Part shown: piece after piece, positions 21,528 to 33,588 of the stretch
Layout of the letters: each line of letters begins with the position of its first letter
How positions within the stretch are numbered: position 1 is the stretch's first letter
NCBI GenBank assembly: GCA_030762895.1
Contig: CM061062.1
Span: 5,855,293 to 5,919,292 of the forward strand
Reading direction: 5' to 3'
Origin: Sophora flavescens
Lineage: Eukaryota; Streptophyta; Magnoliopsida; Fabales; Fabaceae
DNA: 64,000 nucleotides
Position numbers and translations under genes: made by a program
The notes under the pieces: model-generated
Told to the model about the DNA's origin: nothing
The model's database searches: none
Seen by the model: only the letters and a program-made list of their open reading frames with translations

Positions 21528-24500
21528 ATGGAATCTTATCCCTCGAACCGTAGTTGGGTGTATGATAGGAACGAGTCTGGGAGACGACTTCTGAAACAAT
21601 CATTTGTAACTGGAGTTGAGGAGTTTATATCCAAAGCAAATCAACATTGTGATTATGCCGAAGAGAGGGGGATTGGATGTCCGTGCACAAAGTGCAATTG
21701 TATGGCGGTTTTGAGTGATGATGACGTGAAGTTACACCTATACTGACGTGGGTTCAAGTCTAATTATTGGATATGGATTGATCACGGTGAGGAGTTGCCG
21801 GATATTGATTTGAATGAAGTCGGTGGTGACGATATTGAAATGGATGCATCAGGCAGTGGCTACCACGATGAATATGTCGAACAACTCCAGTCAATGCATA
21901 TGATGGTCGATGATTGTCTTGGGCAACATGGGAATTTTGAGGCAGATGAGTCTGATGACATGGAAGAGCCTCCTAATGAATTGGCGCAGAGATTCTACAA
22001 TCTATTGTTAGAGACAAATAAGCCATTGTTTGAAGGGGTGTCAGATTCAAAATTATTAATTTGTGTTAGGCTTCTTGCTTGCAAGTCCAATTGGAATGTC
22101 CCAGAGCAATGTTTGGAGTTCTTTTGTAAAATGCTTCAAGATGTGACACCCTTCAAAGAGTTGTTGACAAAAAAGTTATTATGATGCGAAGCGGTTGGTG
22201 TCGAAACTAGGCATGGGGGCTAAGAGGATTGATTTTTGTCCAAATGTGTGCATGCTATATTATGGTAGTCAGTTTGGCACAAATGGCAGTGCGTTGGAAG
22301 AATGTAAATTTTGTCTGACACCCAGGTACCGCCTTCAAAGTAGTGACCATAGTAGGAGGAAACCAGTTCCTGCAAAGGCAATGTTCTATCTGCCAATAAT
22401 TCCAAGGTTGGAGAAACTGTTTGAATCAACACAAACTGCGGGACAAATGAGGAGGCATAATGAAAATAGAAGAATTCCGGGCGTCATACGCCACCCTTTT
22501 TTATAGTGAAGCTTGGATGCACTTCGATCGGGTTCATCCTGATTTTGTAGCATATCCTCGCAATGTGAGACTTGGGCTGTGTTCAGATGGTTTTACCCCG
22601 TACATTCAGGTGTCAGCCTCGCCATATTCATGTTGGCCAGTGATTGTTACACCGTACAATCTTCCTCCCGAGATGTGCATGTCAAAACCATATATGTTTT
22701 TGACTTGTCTCATATTGGGACCATCTAATCTGAAGGCTGGGATAGATGTATATTTGCAGCCTCTGATCCATGATTTGAAGAAGTTGTGGGATGGTGTGTT
22801 GACTTATGACGTTTCAAAGAAGTGAAACTTTATGATGAGGGGATCACTGATGTGGACTATCAATGATTTTCCTGCATATGGCATGCTCTTTAGTTGGGGG
22901 ACCCACGGTAAATTGGCGTGCCCGTATTGCATGGAACATGGAAAGGCTTTTACCCTTAGATATGGTGGCAAAAGTTCCTGGTTTGATTCTCATCGTCGGT
23001 TCTTAGATCCCGACCATCCTTTCCAAAGAAACGTCCAAGCATTCAAAAAGAATCAGGCAGAAGAGGAAGGTCCACCGCCTTTGTTGACTCCTGAACAAAT
23101 ATGGGGTCGAGTTAGAGATCTTCCTATAGTCACTGAAGCAGGTGTGTCAAAATTACCCGGGTATGGAGAATGACATAACTGGACAAAACAAAGTATTTTT
23201 TTGGGAACTACCGTATTGGAAGGATAATCTGTTAAGACATAGCCTTGATGTGATGCATATTGAGAAGAATTTCTTTGACAACATTTTTAACATGGTTATG
23301 AATGTGTCTGGAAAGACGAAGGACAATGAGAAGGCAAGGATGGACATAGCTATGTACTGTAGAAGAAAGGATTTGGTGCTGAAGTCGCATCCTAATGGAA
23401 AAATAGTCAAACCAAAAGCTTGTTACACTCTAACCGCCGATGAAGCGAAGTCAATTTGTCGGTGGTTAAAAGACCTAAGGACCCCTGATGGTTATTCCTC
23501 TAATTTGGTATGATGTGCTGATGTAAGAACAGGGAGGCTTCATGGGATGAAAAGTCATGATTGTGATGTATTCATGGAGTGTTTGCTTCCTATTGCTTTC
23601 GGCTCGATGCCCCAGCATGTTTTGAACCCGCTTACAGAAATCAGTAATTTCTTTAAAGATATATGCTCTGCAACTTTAAGAGTGGATGGTCTGACGAAGA
23701 TGGAAGAAAACATTCCAATAATTCCGTGCAAGATGGAGAAGGTTTTTCCCCCAGGATTTTTTGACTCAATGGAACATCTCCCTGTCCATCTTGCATATGA
23801 AGCGATGCTTGGTGGACCAGTACAATATAGGTGGATGTATCCGTTTGAAAGGTAATTTTATTATATTTTGACATTTAAATAATTAGCGACCCTTGAATAA
23901 TGCCTTGTCAACGATGTTTTTTATTACTTAGATTCATGGGCGACTCTAAACGATCAGTTAAAAACAAGGCTAGGGTGGAAGGATCAATCTGTGTGTCTTA
24001 CTTACACCGTGAGACAACCTATTTTTGTTCCCACTATTTCAACAACTTTATGTTGGCACCAAGACATGTTAGGAACGAGGTAGATGCTGATAATACAGGG
24101 TATCCTTATATGTTATCCGTATTTAACCTTCCTGGCCGTCATGCTGGCAAGGAGCTTACTTACTGGTTAACTAATGAGGTGTATGCATCGGCCCACGTAC
24201 ATGTCTTGATAAATTGCACAGAGGTCAAACCATACCTTGAGTAAGTCTTAACGACTTATTTTTGAAATAATGTGTCACATGTTATTATAATTTCTCCTTT
24301 AACACATAGTACACATTTTATTTGTCAGTGTGTTCCTTCAAATTAATCAATTAAGTGAACAAGATGGTTCTGCTCGTACACATGCATATTTTCCTGAATG
24401 GTTCAATCAACAAGTAAGGGTAATATGACGATGCAAACACTATATTAAGCTTAATTTTGCCTCTTGAAAAAAGTAATTATTTAATATGACTTAGCTATTC

Positions 24501-25257
24501 GTAGGTGTATCAACAACCGTTAAGCGTGACTAATCAACACTTGAGAGATTTAGCGTATGAGCCCTATAGTTGTGTTACATCATGGCATACATACTTTGTT
24601 AATGGGTGCAAATTCCACATAGATGAATGGAATGTGGGCAAAAAGATAATTAATAGCGGGGTTGTCATACAGGGTGAAGGTACCGGTGATTTTTATGGGG
24701 TCATAAAACACATATACAAGTTACAATACAATACTACTACTTATCCTAAAAAAGTAGTCTTATTTTATTGTAACTGGTTTGATCCATCGAGGATAGGCAC
24801 AAAAGTGGATCCCAAGTATGGAACTGTGGACATTCGCATGGATAGAAGATATCAACAGTTTGATCCGTTTATAATTGCTCAGAATGCAAAACAAGTTTAT
24901 TATGTCCCTTATCCAGCAATGAGAACTGACAAACAAGATCGGTGTGTTGCATTCACTACCAAGCCTAGGGGTCGCATAGAAATCGATGATGCAGAGGATG
25001 AGCCATCATTTCAGGAGGATGAATCGTCACATGTTAATGAAGTAATTGAGGTCGAGCGTATTACTAACATGTTGGGATCTGCAAATGAAGGGGAAGAAGT
25101 GGTCATTGGTAATTAGACATCCATGCATGCATCATCAGAGGAAGAAATCCAAAGTGATGACTCAATGCAAGAAGAAGAAGAGTCAGACTTACAATCAGAT
25201 GACGATACCGAGTCTGAATGGGAAGTTTACTATTATGTTATTTTTATTGTATTTTAA
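21528..25257 (+). pseudogene. CACTA-1 TNP2-type transposase gene
   Basis: Exons can be read as 21528-23851, 23932-24240, 24329-24413 and 24505-25257, each with GT..AG introns that restore the frame. Domain order: Transposase-associated (WVYDRNESG, CPCTKCNC), Transposase_21 (EAWMHFDRVHPDF, LCSDGFTP, LACPYCMEHGKAF, WELPYWKDNLLRH, LDVMHIEKNFFDNIF), DUF4218 (HVLNPLTEISNFFK, LPVHLAYEA, RWMYPFER) and DUF4216 (VLFYCNWFDP, DPFIIAQNAKQVYYV), then an acidic tail. The protein would bind the element ends and cut at CACTA termini. It is dead: in-frame stops at 21744, 22823, 23171, 23511 and 25114, and one-base shifts in an A-run (about 22170) and in T-runs (about 22498 and 23200). The start at 21528 is the first Met before the first domain. 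Confidence 0.9.
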
Positions 25258-26005
25258 ATATTTGCTTATGAAATATAATGTAAGACTTGACAACTATTAT
25301 TCTATAAAAATAGTTGCTTAGATTAGTCTGTTAAATGTCAATTACTTATTGTTTTTACACTGATTTGTAATTGTGCTATAAAAATTGACATGTCAGCATC
25401 AGGAGGATAGCCGCCCCGCCCCCCACCCCACCCCCTAGCGGTGATAAGGGGAAGGGGAAGGCTAAGCGAGACGATACACCGTGAAGTCTCAGGTGCTTGC
25501 TCGCATTCCTGGAGGTCCCTCCGCCGCATCGCACCCACCCCCATCCCTACCGCACCTACCCTATCGCCACCTCCAGGAGCCTCTCCCACCCATTCTACAC
25601 CATCCCCCACCCATTCTATACCCTCACTGATCTATACTACATTATCCCCTACCCATACTACATTATCCCTGACCCACACTACGCCACCCTCCACCCATGT
25701 CCAGACCTCCACTCGCTTTGCGCCACGACGCGCACTAGCTGGCTACTCGCCGCTCCCTACTGGACCCACACCACACCCACACCCAGCACCACCATCATCA
25801 TCGATTGCGCCGGTCACATGCCCAGTAGGATTATCATCTATGCCGACTCCTGGGATGATGCCACAGCCGGACACGACCATTCCATCCTCATCATCCGGGG
25901 TCGCATACGGTCACGACACGGCCATACTATCATCATCGTCTGTGCAGCAGTCTGCCGAAGCTGAGGACTTGCCGGAGTGGGCCATGGTTCCCACACCCGA
26001 GGATC

Positions 26006-29000
26006 CGTAACACCCTTCTCGGGTGCTACATCGTAAGTGACATTTTAAGGCCGAAAAGTATATTAATTAAATATTGGCTATAAAAAAATGGGGTAATTTT
26101 TTTCCCTTTTTCGTTAGTCATAAATATAACTACTTTGTTTTAAATGAATGGATAATAAAATATTCCATTATCACAATTGGGGTCATGAGTTCGAAAATCA
26201 TTTACATAATACCCAACCCGACTCATAGACAAAAATCATGCAGTATACAGATACATACTAAAGATACAGAGACACAGCTCCTAAAATATAAGATACTTGG
26301 AGTCGTAGCTCCATAACAATAACATTAACTCCCAAACATACCCAGCTGGCCAAACTAAAATAGAAAAGACCATTCTTTCTCAAACACCGTGAGAAGGATA
26401 GACCCAAATGACGAAATCTAGTGGAGACTCTATTTGAGTCCACTACCGACGTCATCACATAAGACACTTACTGGAGTTACTACAATAGTAACTCTCAAAC
26501 TAAGCCCTTTCCTCTTCCAAAAGGAAAACATGATATAAGAACCATCGACAGTCTGGAAGACGGCCTGTAGAAATTCCACCATAGCGTCCACAAGCTCGAA
26601 CCTCAATCTCTACGACGCGTCAGCCAAGCGACATCTTGACGTCTCAATATTCTCAAAAGAATACACAAGGCACATAGCCAGCCGACATAGGCAATATAAA
26701 AATAAGGAGGTGAGATTTCCATTTATCTTACACATAAGGCAGACATGCAGTGGTACGACTCTCAGGTACGTAAAATTAACAATTATCAATCATATCTACA
26801 CTCATAACAAAACAATTATGTTTCACAGAAACATGACCACAACACCGCGTTTTCCTAGATAGAAGACATCTAAGACTTGAGGAATGACCTTTGAATTCAT
26901 ATACCTTGGTTTTACGAACAGTCGGAGAGAGTGGTTTGGAGGATTGTTCCAGAGGTACCAGCCTTGGGTAATAAAGAGTGTGTCAATAGAAGAGGGCGTG
27001 TACATGATATGCTTTTTCGGTAACATCCTACACTACCAGAAAACACGTAGCGTCTATTCAAGTATGTCGGTGTATTGCCAGATCACCATGCCACAGAGGA
27101 GCAATCCACCGGGCTTATGTGAGTATTTCATAACCCCGACATCCCCAAGCATCAACCAGATCGGCCCTACGGAATTCGCACCCGCATTAAAGTGTTAGTT
27201 CTTCTCCTAGGCAGAATGACCTTACAGAACATAGTTTCACTATGTGTTTAGGCAAAATTACCGGAAAATGCGTTCTTCTTGTCTTTCCATCGGATGACAT
27301 CTAGATTTCATCAGAATTCTTTCCACGTGCTTTCTCAGATGCTAGATGTTCTTAACATCAAGCGGAAGTTCTCAAGTAACCTTTCATCTTTGTGCAAAGT
27401 TTTCTTAAAATACTTGATTACAAAACCTAGCACATTATGAGATTGGAACATAGGTCCAATTATTTATTTCTCTGTACTTTTCTAGTTGAGCCTTTTCCTT
27501 TGGCTTTCAATAAAACAAATCATTCTGAGTCCATTAAATTTTATGGAATATGGAGAATAAATTATCCATACTTTATGACATAAGGTCGTGTTCCACCCCA
27601 CGTCATAAATTATTACATTCGTTTTTTCACTAAGTCATTCTTGACTTAGGTTTTTACGTTTGATTGTAAAATCTCGTCTTGACGACAAAAATCCTTTTGG
27701 CTTAAAACCAAAACCTTTAGATAAAATCAAATCCATTTTCAAGAGTAATTTACCTCAAAGATACTTAGGTATCAATTTTTCCAAAATATTTCCTCAAAAA
27801 TCCTTAAACACGTTTAACGACGGTTTCGCCGCTTTTTTCTGAATTTAGGCCCAAAAGTTCTACTTTTTTAAAACATGGTTCTTCACCTCAAATGTATTAC
27901 TCTCCTAGGCTATATTACTCATATGAAAATGTTGAAACATTGATTTTACATCTTACTCTCCATCTATACAAAATTCCTAAAAATTTGACCGAACGTCGTT
28001 AATTTTGTAAATCGCGTAAATCAATTTTCAATACTTTTACACTCTAATTGTCCAAAACTCATTTTGGAGTTTTAGAACAGTTTTGTAAGAATGAAAAACA
28101 GTTTCTCACTGTCCAATTACTTTAATTTTAGAAAATTGCATTTTAGTCCCTAAACTTTCATTAATTACAAAATAGTCATTTTTCACTTAAAACCTTATAA
28201 CCTTTTATTTATAACTCCAAATCACACCAAACCAACTTCTTTAGAAATATTTTTAAGTTGCCCTCTAATTTTCCAGAAATCACTTTTCTGCCCCAAATAT
28301 TTTTCAATAATTGCAAAAAGGTCATTGTTTACAAAAAAGCTTATAACTTTTTATGTATTAATCCAATTAACACCAAACCAATTTCTATGGTTTTGTCTCA
28401 TCGAGAACTACACTATTAACACACAAGAACATGAATTTCAGTGTTGCTACTGAAATTCTCAGAAATTGCAATTTAGTCCCTAAGGACTCAATAATTCATA
28501 ACTTTCAACATACACATTCAAATCAATCCAAACAAATTTCTATATTCTTATATATTCATCTAATTATCATAAAAATTATTCAAAAAATTTAACACATCAT
28601 GGAAGCCATATAACCAGTCAAGGCCGAATGACCCAAAAATTATCATGTTAGGCCATTTTTCATGTTAAACCAAATAAACAACTATCAAGTATCCAATTAG
28701 CAATCATTAAATCAAAATCAACATATATAAAAATCATGTATCAACCACATCCTCTAAGAGGATCACACACATATAAATCAATAAATTACCCAACTTTCAC
28801 ACTTATGATTTACAAGACCATTTATACTAAATAACACTAATTAAACCATCAACATATCTACATTAAGGTAGGATAGTGGTAATCTCCCCCATACCTTTTG
28901 TAGACCACTTGAAGATCAAAAAAACACAAGATAAACCAAGCAAGGTAGGCCACAGTTTTGTCCACCAAAACCTAGCCATAAACATCCAACATGAAAACAA

Positions 29001-30040
29001 GTTAAAGAATGAAGAAAATCATCCTAACCCACTTGCATATAGGTTCGGCCAAGTTAGAAAGAATTAGCTAGGGATCTCTATATTTTTCAAGCTCTTGGAT
29101 AATGAAAATAGAAGTCATATGAAGATCATAGAAATTGGTTTTATGATCATAGGATATTTCTACAATTTCCAAGAGATTTTACAAGATTCTAGATCTAGGA
29201 ATTTAAAATGACGATCATGGCATAAAATTGTAAAATAAATGAAGATGAAAGCTTAGATAAGTAAGGTGATGAGGTTTTACCTCTTGAAGACTGAAGAAAT
29301 GAAGAAAATGATCAACCTTCACTTAGTTGAAAACTGGACAGCTTGAAGGTGTGATGGTTTTGTGAGTGTATCTCACCATATACTCATCCAAAAATCACAA
29401 ACTTTGGCTTGTTAGAAAGATAAGAATAAAAGTAACAACTTTTTTGTTTAAGGTTTCATTTGGTACGGATCATAACAGGGGTAAAAGGGGCCTTCTTTCT
29501 GCTGTTTTGTGTGCTACTGAGAATTCTGGGCAGTTTCGGTATTTTGAGCATATCTCCCAATCTACTTATCCGTTTTTTATGATCTTTAGCTTGTTAGAAA
29601 GAATAGAGAAATAGGAACAACTTTTATGTTGACAGTTTTCCGAGTTTCATAAAGGAAGAGGGTCATATTTTTGGTGGAGATTCGGTGTTCTTATGAGTTT
29701 TGTAACTTAGAGAAAATGGAGAAAACTTGGTGAGGAAGATGAAGAGATGCGGTTTTGAGCCTTTATATAGACTTAGATTTAGGCTTTGTGTAGTTCCTTA
29801 GAGTCCAAATAATGGGTTTTCTGAATATTAAATTAATATATGATTAATCATAGTTAATAGTTAACTTATTTTGGCTAATCATGGTTAATAATGTGTGGCT
29901 CACATTTGATGGAGGTGTGGCTGATTTTGGACCACACATAGTGACTCACCAGTGAGTCACCGATCCTATCCATTAGTGGTTCCTGGAAATTCCGTACGCA
30001 GCTCCGTCATTTACCCGATTTCCGTTTTTGAGAGGAAAAT
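26006..30040 (-). mobile_element. Solo or truncated 4-kb LTR on the minus strand
   Basis: The left edge reads CGTAACACCCTTCTCGGG, the reverse complement of the CCCGAGAAGGGTGTTAC type of LTR end. Near the right edge, CGTCATTTACCCGATTT (30004-30020) matches, in reverse complement, AAATCGGGGAAATAACGG inside the LTR at 40124. A TATA box on the minus strand (TATATAAAGG, plus 29760-29769) gives the orientation. The first about 300 bp of the LTR seem missing at the right edge and no 5-bp target repeat is found there. No coding region is supported inside; the short frames at 26258-27198 look random. Confidence 0.65.
29760..29769 (-). promoter_or_regulatory. TATA box of the minus-strand LTR
   Basis: Reads TATATAAAGG on the minus strand, roughly 250 bp inside the LTR edge. 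It supports the orientation of the LTR. Confidence 0.45.
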
Positions 30041-30260
30041 AATGAAACGAAAGCAAAATGAAACAGGTATGGTTGAGTATATATGGATGCACGAAATTGA
30101 GGAGATGTGGGAGGCTTACAACTATGAAAATGAGTAGTTAAAAGTGCGTAGATGTGAGACATTCATGCAGTAGACGGAGACATTCTCTACGGTCATGACC
30201 GCTGTGCTCGATTTCCTCCCACCAGACAGGCGAAGCGCTTTGCAGGGGTCCTCCATGCCA

Positions 30261-30286
30261 CCCGGCCCCGGCCCCGGCCCCGGCCC
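30261..30286 (+). repeat. GGCCCC minisatellite in the second CACTA-1 gene
   Basis: Four tandem CCGGCC-type hexamers encode alternating Pro-Gly. In frame. Confidence 0.85.
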
Positions 30287-30423
30287 TCCACTACTACTAT
30301 TGATCCACCACCGTAACCGCATGATGATGGTTTGTCTACTGAGCCGCAGCTTGATGGTCATGTGACGCCGGCAGACTCCCCCCGACAGGACGACGGTGAC
30401 GGATATTATGGTGATAGGTATTA

Positions 30424-31110
30424 GGATAGTTATAGGTGTAGTGGAGGTTTGTAGATAGACGAATATTTTATTTATGGATTATATGTTTAGTTTGTTTTTA
30501 TTTTAAATTAATTTTAATTTAATTGCTTTTAAAATTTTATTTGTAATTTCATTTTTGTTTTGTAATTGATAATATAATAATATTTAATTAAAATAAAATA
30601 TAATAATAAAATTATAATTAATTATAATAAAATATAAATTAATAAATAAATTATAATAATAATTAATAAATAAAATATAATTAACTAAAATAAAATATAA
30701 TAATAATTAATAAATAAAATATAATATTTAATATTGAATATATAAATTTTAATAAAAATAATTAATTATTAATATAAAAAAATAAAAAAACCTTGTTTCC
30801 TTCGGATATTTCTGTTGGCAACTGTTGGTTACATTTTCCGACCGAACATTCCGTCGGTAACGTCCACAGAGAGTTACCGACGGAATTTCCGCTGGTAATG
30901 AAGGGATCTGTGTGGCAAGTTTTCCCACGGTTAAAGCCGTCGGAAATTTCCGACGGATGAACTAGATCCGTCAGAAAGGCTTTCCTACGCGCCTATTACC
31001 GACGTAACCGTGTCCGTCGGAAAGTCCGTCGGTAATGTAGTTTTCTGATGGGATTTCTTCATTTCCGACGGGATTTTTCCGTTGGTAAGTCGTGTTTTTT
31101 TTTTGTAGTG
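30424..31110 (+). other. AT-rich 3' region and subterminal repeats of CACTA-1
   Basis: A stretch of very low complexity (TAATAA and AAATAAAATATAAT words) at 30500-30780 is followed by subterminal units such as TTACCGACGGAATTTCCG and TTTCCGACGGG up to the CACTA end. Confidence 0.7.
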
Positions 31111-33588
31111 AGCGTAAGATGAAGGGTTAACCCATGACCCTGTCATATGTTGTTGTCTATTTGATGTTATTTGATGTATGTATGATATGATTATAATGTT
31201 AATGGCATGCTTTAATCGTTATACTGTTTTATGTTAATTATTGATGATGTATGAATAGATGGTATTGGTATGCCCAATTGAGTATGATGTCTAATGATGC
31301 CATGAATGTCTATGATGATGATGATGCTATTATGACGATGATGTTATTATGATATAATATGCATGTGTTAATGACACCCTCTACCCCGCATGTATTCATA
31401 AAACGTAAAAGATATAAAAGAAATAGAACACATGCATATTATATCATAATAACATCATCATCATAATAGCATCACAATCATCATAGACATTCATGGCATC
31501 ATTAAACATCATACTCAATTGGGCATACCAATACCATCTATTTATACATCATCAATAATTAACATAAAACAATATAATAATTAAAGCATGCCATTAACAT
31601 TATAATCATATCATACATACATCATTTAACATCAAATAGGTAATAACATATTACATGGTCATGGGTTAACCCTTCATCTTACGCTACCCCCAACGCCTAC
31701 ATGTCAATACTATTCCTTCTCCCCATACCTGGTATGAAGATTTCCAAAACAATAACGTTGGAGAACTAGACACGGTCTCTCGAGTTGCTCAGCGAGTTCC
31801 TCAAGCCTTGGTCAAACAAGAAGGGAAGAGAACAACCAATTAATCCCCAATTCAAAACAAAGGGAAAGGAAGATTAAGGAGGGATAACTACGTTACCTTA
31901 AACGATGCTAACACGCGTAACTTCTCTCCCAAACGAACTCACAAACTCCAAGAACTTCAAGGGGTTCAAGGGAAAACTAAGAAATATGGAGAGAGACAGT
32001 TATTCTGAGGTTAACAATGTGAGAAATAGGGTTTAGGTCAAGTCTTATGGTATAAATACAAGTTAGGCCATAATGGGCTCCTATTTCAGCCCAAACTTTA
32101 TACAGATCGATCTTTTGACCATAACTTGAGCTACAAGTTTCTGATTGAGGCGTTCTTGGTATCGTTAGAAATCAAAGAGAAATATCTACAAATTAATGTC
32201 TGATAATTGAATCCTAAATCGGACTCTAAGGTGGTCAAAAGTTTGATGGAAGTTTAGTGACATATTTGATAGTTATTCATAGATAGGATCCTTAGGAGAT
32301 TATGATAAGATCTTAAGAGGTAACAAAAAGGAGGATTATCCTTTATTAATAAGGAATAAAATCAGATTGGTTGAGGGACTAAAATCTAAGAATTACACTA
32401 TCTCTATTTAAATACTAAATCACAGGATATCTCATCATATCATTCTTAATCACTTATTATTAATAAACTCACATATCATATATTAACATATAAAATCACA
32501 AACAAAATCATATTTCCATATAAGGTCACACATTAAGAGACACAATCTCATATTAATGCAAATACTCATTTTAATATACATATTATCATATGTAATAATA
32601 TATACATACATATATATGTATAAGCATAAAAATACTACAACACTGATCACAATTACATTATCTATTATATAAATAACAAGAAGATCAACACAATGGAAGA
32701 AGCAGCTGTAATGTAATGTGGAAGTGGGACGTGTAGGTCCCCATTAGTAGGTGACCCACTTCATTTATGATTATGAACAAAGCACTCCTAGTCTTAAGTG
32801 TATCCATCACTACAAGAAAATTGAAGATTAGCTATGACAAATTTAACATCTAATTCGTAGTTAATCTCTAGCAAACAAATTTAGCTACAGATTTGCTACG
32901 AATTAGCTACAATATTGGTGGTAGCATAATTTGAGTGGCAAAACAGCTAACAAAAGTTTTCCTAGCTAATTTTAAAAGTTTCCTAGCAATTTTATAGTTA
33001 ATATATAGCAAAATGTTGTTCAATATTCATTTTTCCTAGCAATATAACTAGGATATTATTATAGCAATTCTATAGTCAATCAGTAGCTAAAATTTAATAG
33101 TGATTTTATAGCTATTTCCTAGCATTGAGTGCTTTTTTTAGCTAAATGACTACGATATTGTCATGGAGATTTTATAGTCAATCAATAGCTAAAATTTCTT
33201 AGCCATTTTATAGATATTTCCTAGCTATTCTCTTTTTTCTTTATCTCTTTTATTTCATATTACTTCTTATTTATAAGAAAGTAAAATAATCTACACTTGA
33301 AGAGAATCTATTAAGAAAACAAGTAACCAACCCAGCACATGCAGTGCTAGAGAAGGAAACTTGGCAAGTCTAATTACAAACAGTGGTTCACCCAAAACAA
33401 GAACACCACAAAATGATAATCCCAAAAATCCTTGATCAACACTACAAACCAAAGAGACATAATAGGACCAAAAAGTAATAGTCTACAAAATTAACCCAAT
33501 ACAGAACCAGAAAAATTAACTGGTTTCTTCACAATAGTAGCATTTTTAAATTGAATACAAAATGAGAAATTAAATCATAAGTAGTTAA

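Larger units (their letters stand above)
25441..30423 (+). pseudogene. Second gene of CACTA-1, split by an LTR insertion
   Basis: The first part (25441-26010) encodes a Pro/Thr/Ser-rich protein with repeats of TPSPTHS type, starting MIRGRGRLSE. It is cut at 26006 by a 4-kb LTR. Beyond the LTR, coding sense resumes at about 30180 with STVMTAVLDFLPPDRR, then PPGPGPGPGPP, then TEPQLDGHVTPADSP and a stop at about 30421. This tail is typical of the second, DNA-binding-type protein of plant CACTA elements, but I see no domain core, so the family name is inferred from position. Minor stops and shifts occur after 30136. Confidence 0.55.
19031..31110 (+). mobile_element. CACTA-1: 12.1-kb En/Spm element
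   Basis: It starts CACTACAAGAAAAC and ends TTTTTTTTTTGTAGTG, with the 3-bp duplication AGC at 19028-19030 and 31111-31113. The empty site (a single copy in ACGCTACCCC) survives in the opposite arm of the inverted repeat near 31681. Subterminal regions at both ends are full of TTACCGACGG and CCGTCGG words, probable transposase binding sites. It carries a TNP2-type transposase gene and a second gene, both on the plus strand and both broken. Confidence 0.95.
18128..32690. repeat. Long inverted repeat (arms about 1.2 kb), left arm split by CACTA-1
   Basis: The left arm is 18128-19030 plus 31111-31371. The right arm is 31427-32690, and the loop is 31372-31426. Matches are long and ordered: CATGTAGGCGTTGGGGGTAG on the left against CTACCCCCAACGCCTACATG near 31684; ATGATATAATATGCATGTGT against ACACATGCATATTATATCAT at the loop; and TTATGCTTATACATATATAT against its complement near 32620. 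The right arm has about 100 bp of extra sequence near 32490-32590. With CACTA-1 removed, the locus is a near-perfect hairpin. No coding capacity. Confidence 0.9.

Noticed and set aside
27031..27060. CACTACCAGAAAACAC resembling a CACTA start
   Set aside because: No matching terminus, no 3-bp duplication and no subterminal repeats; it lies inside the minus-strand LTR.
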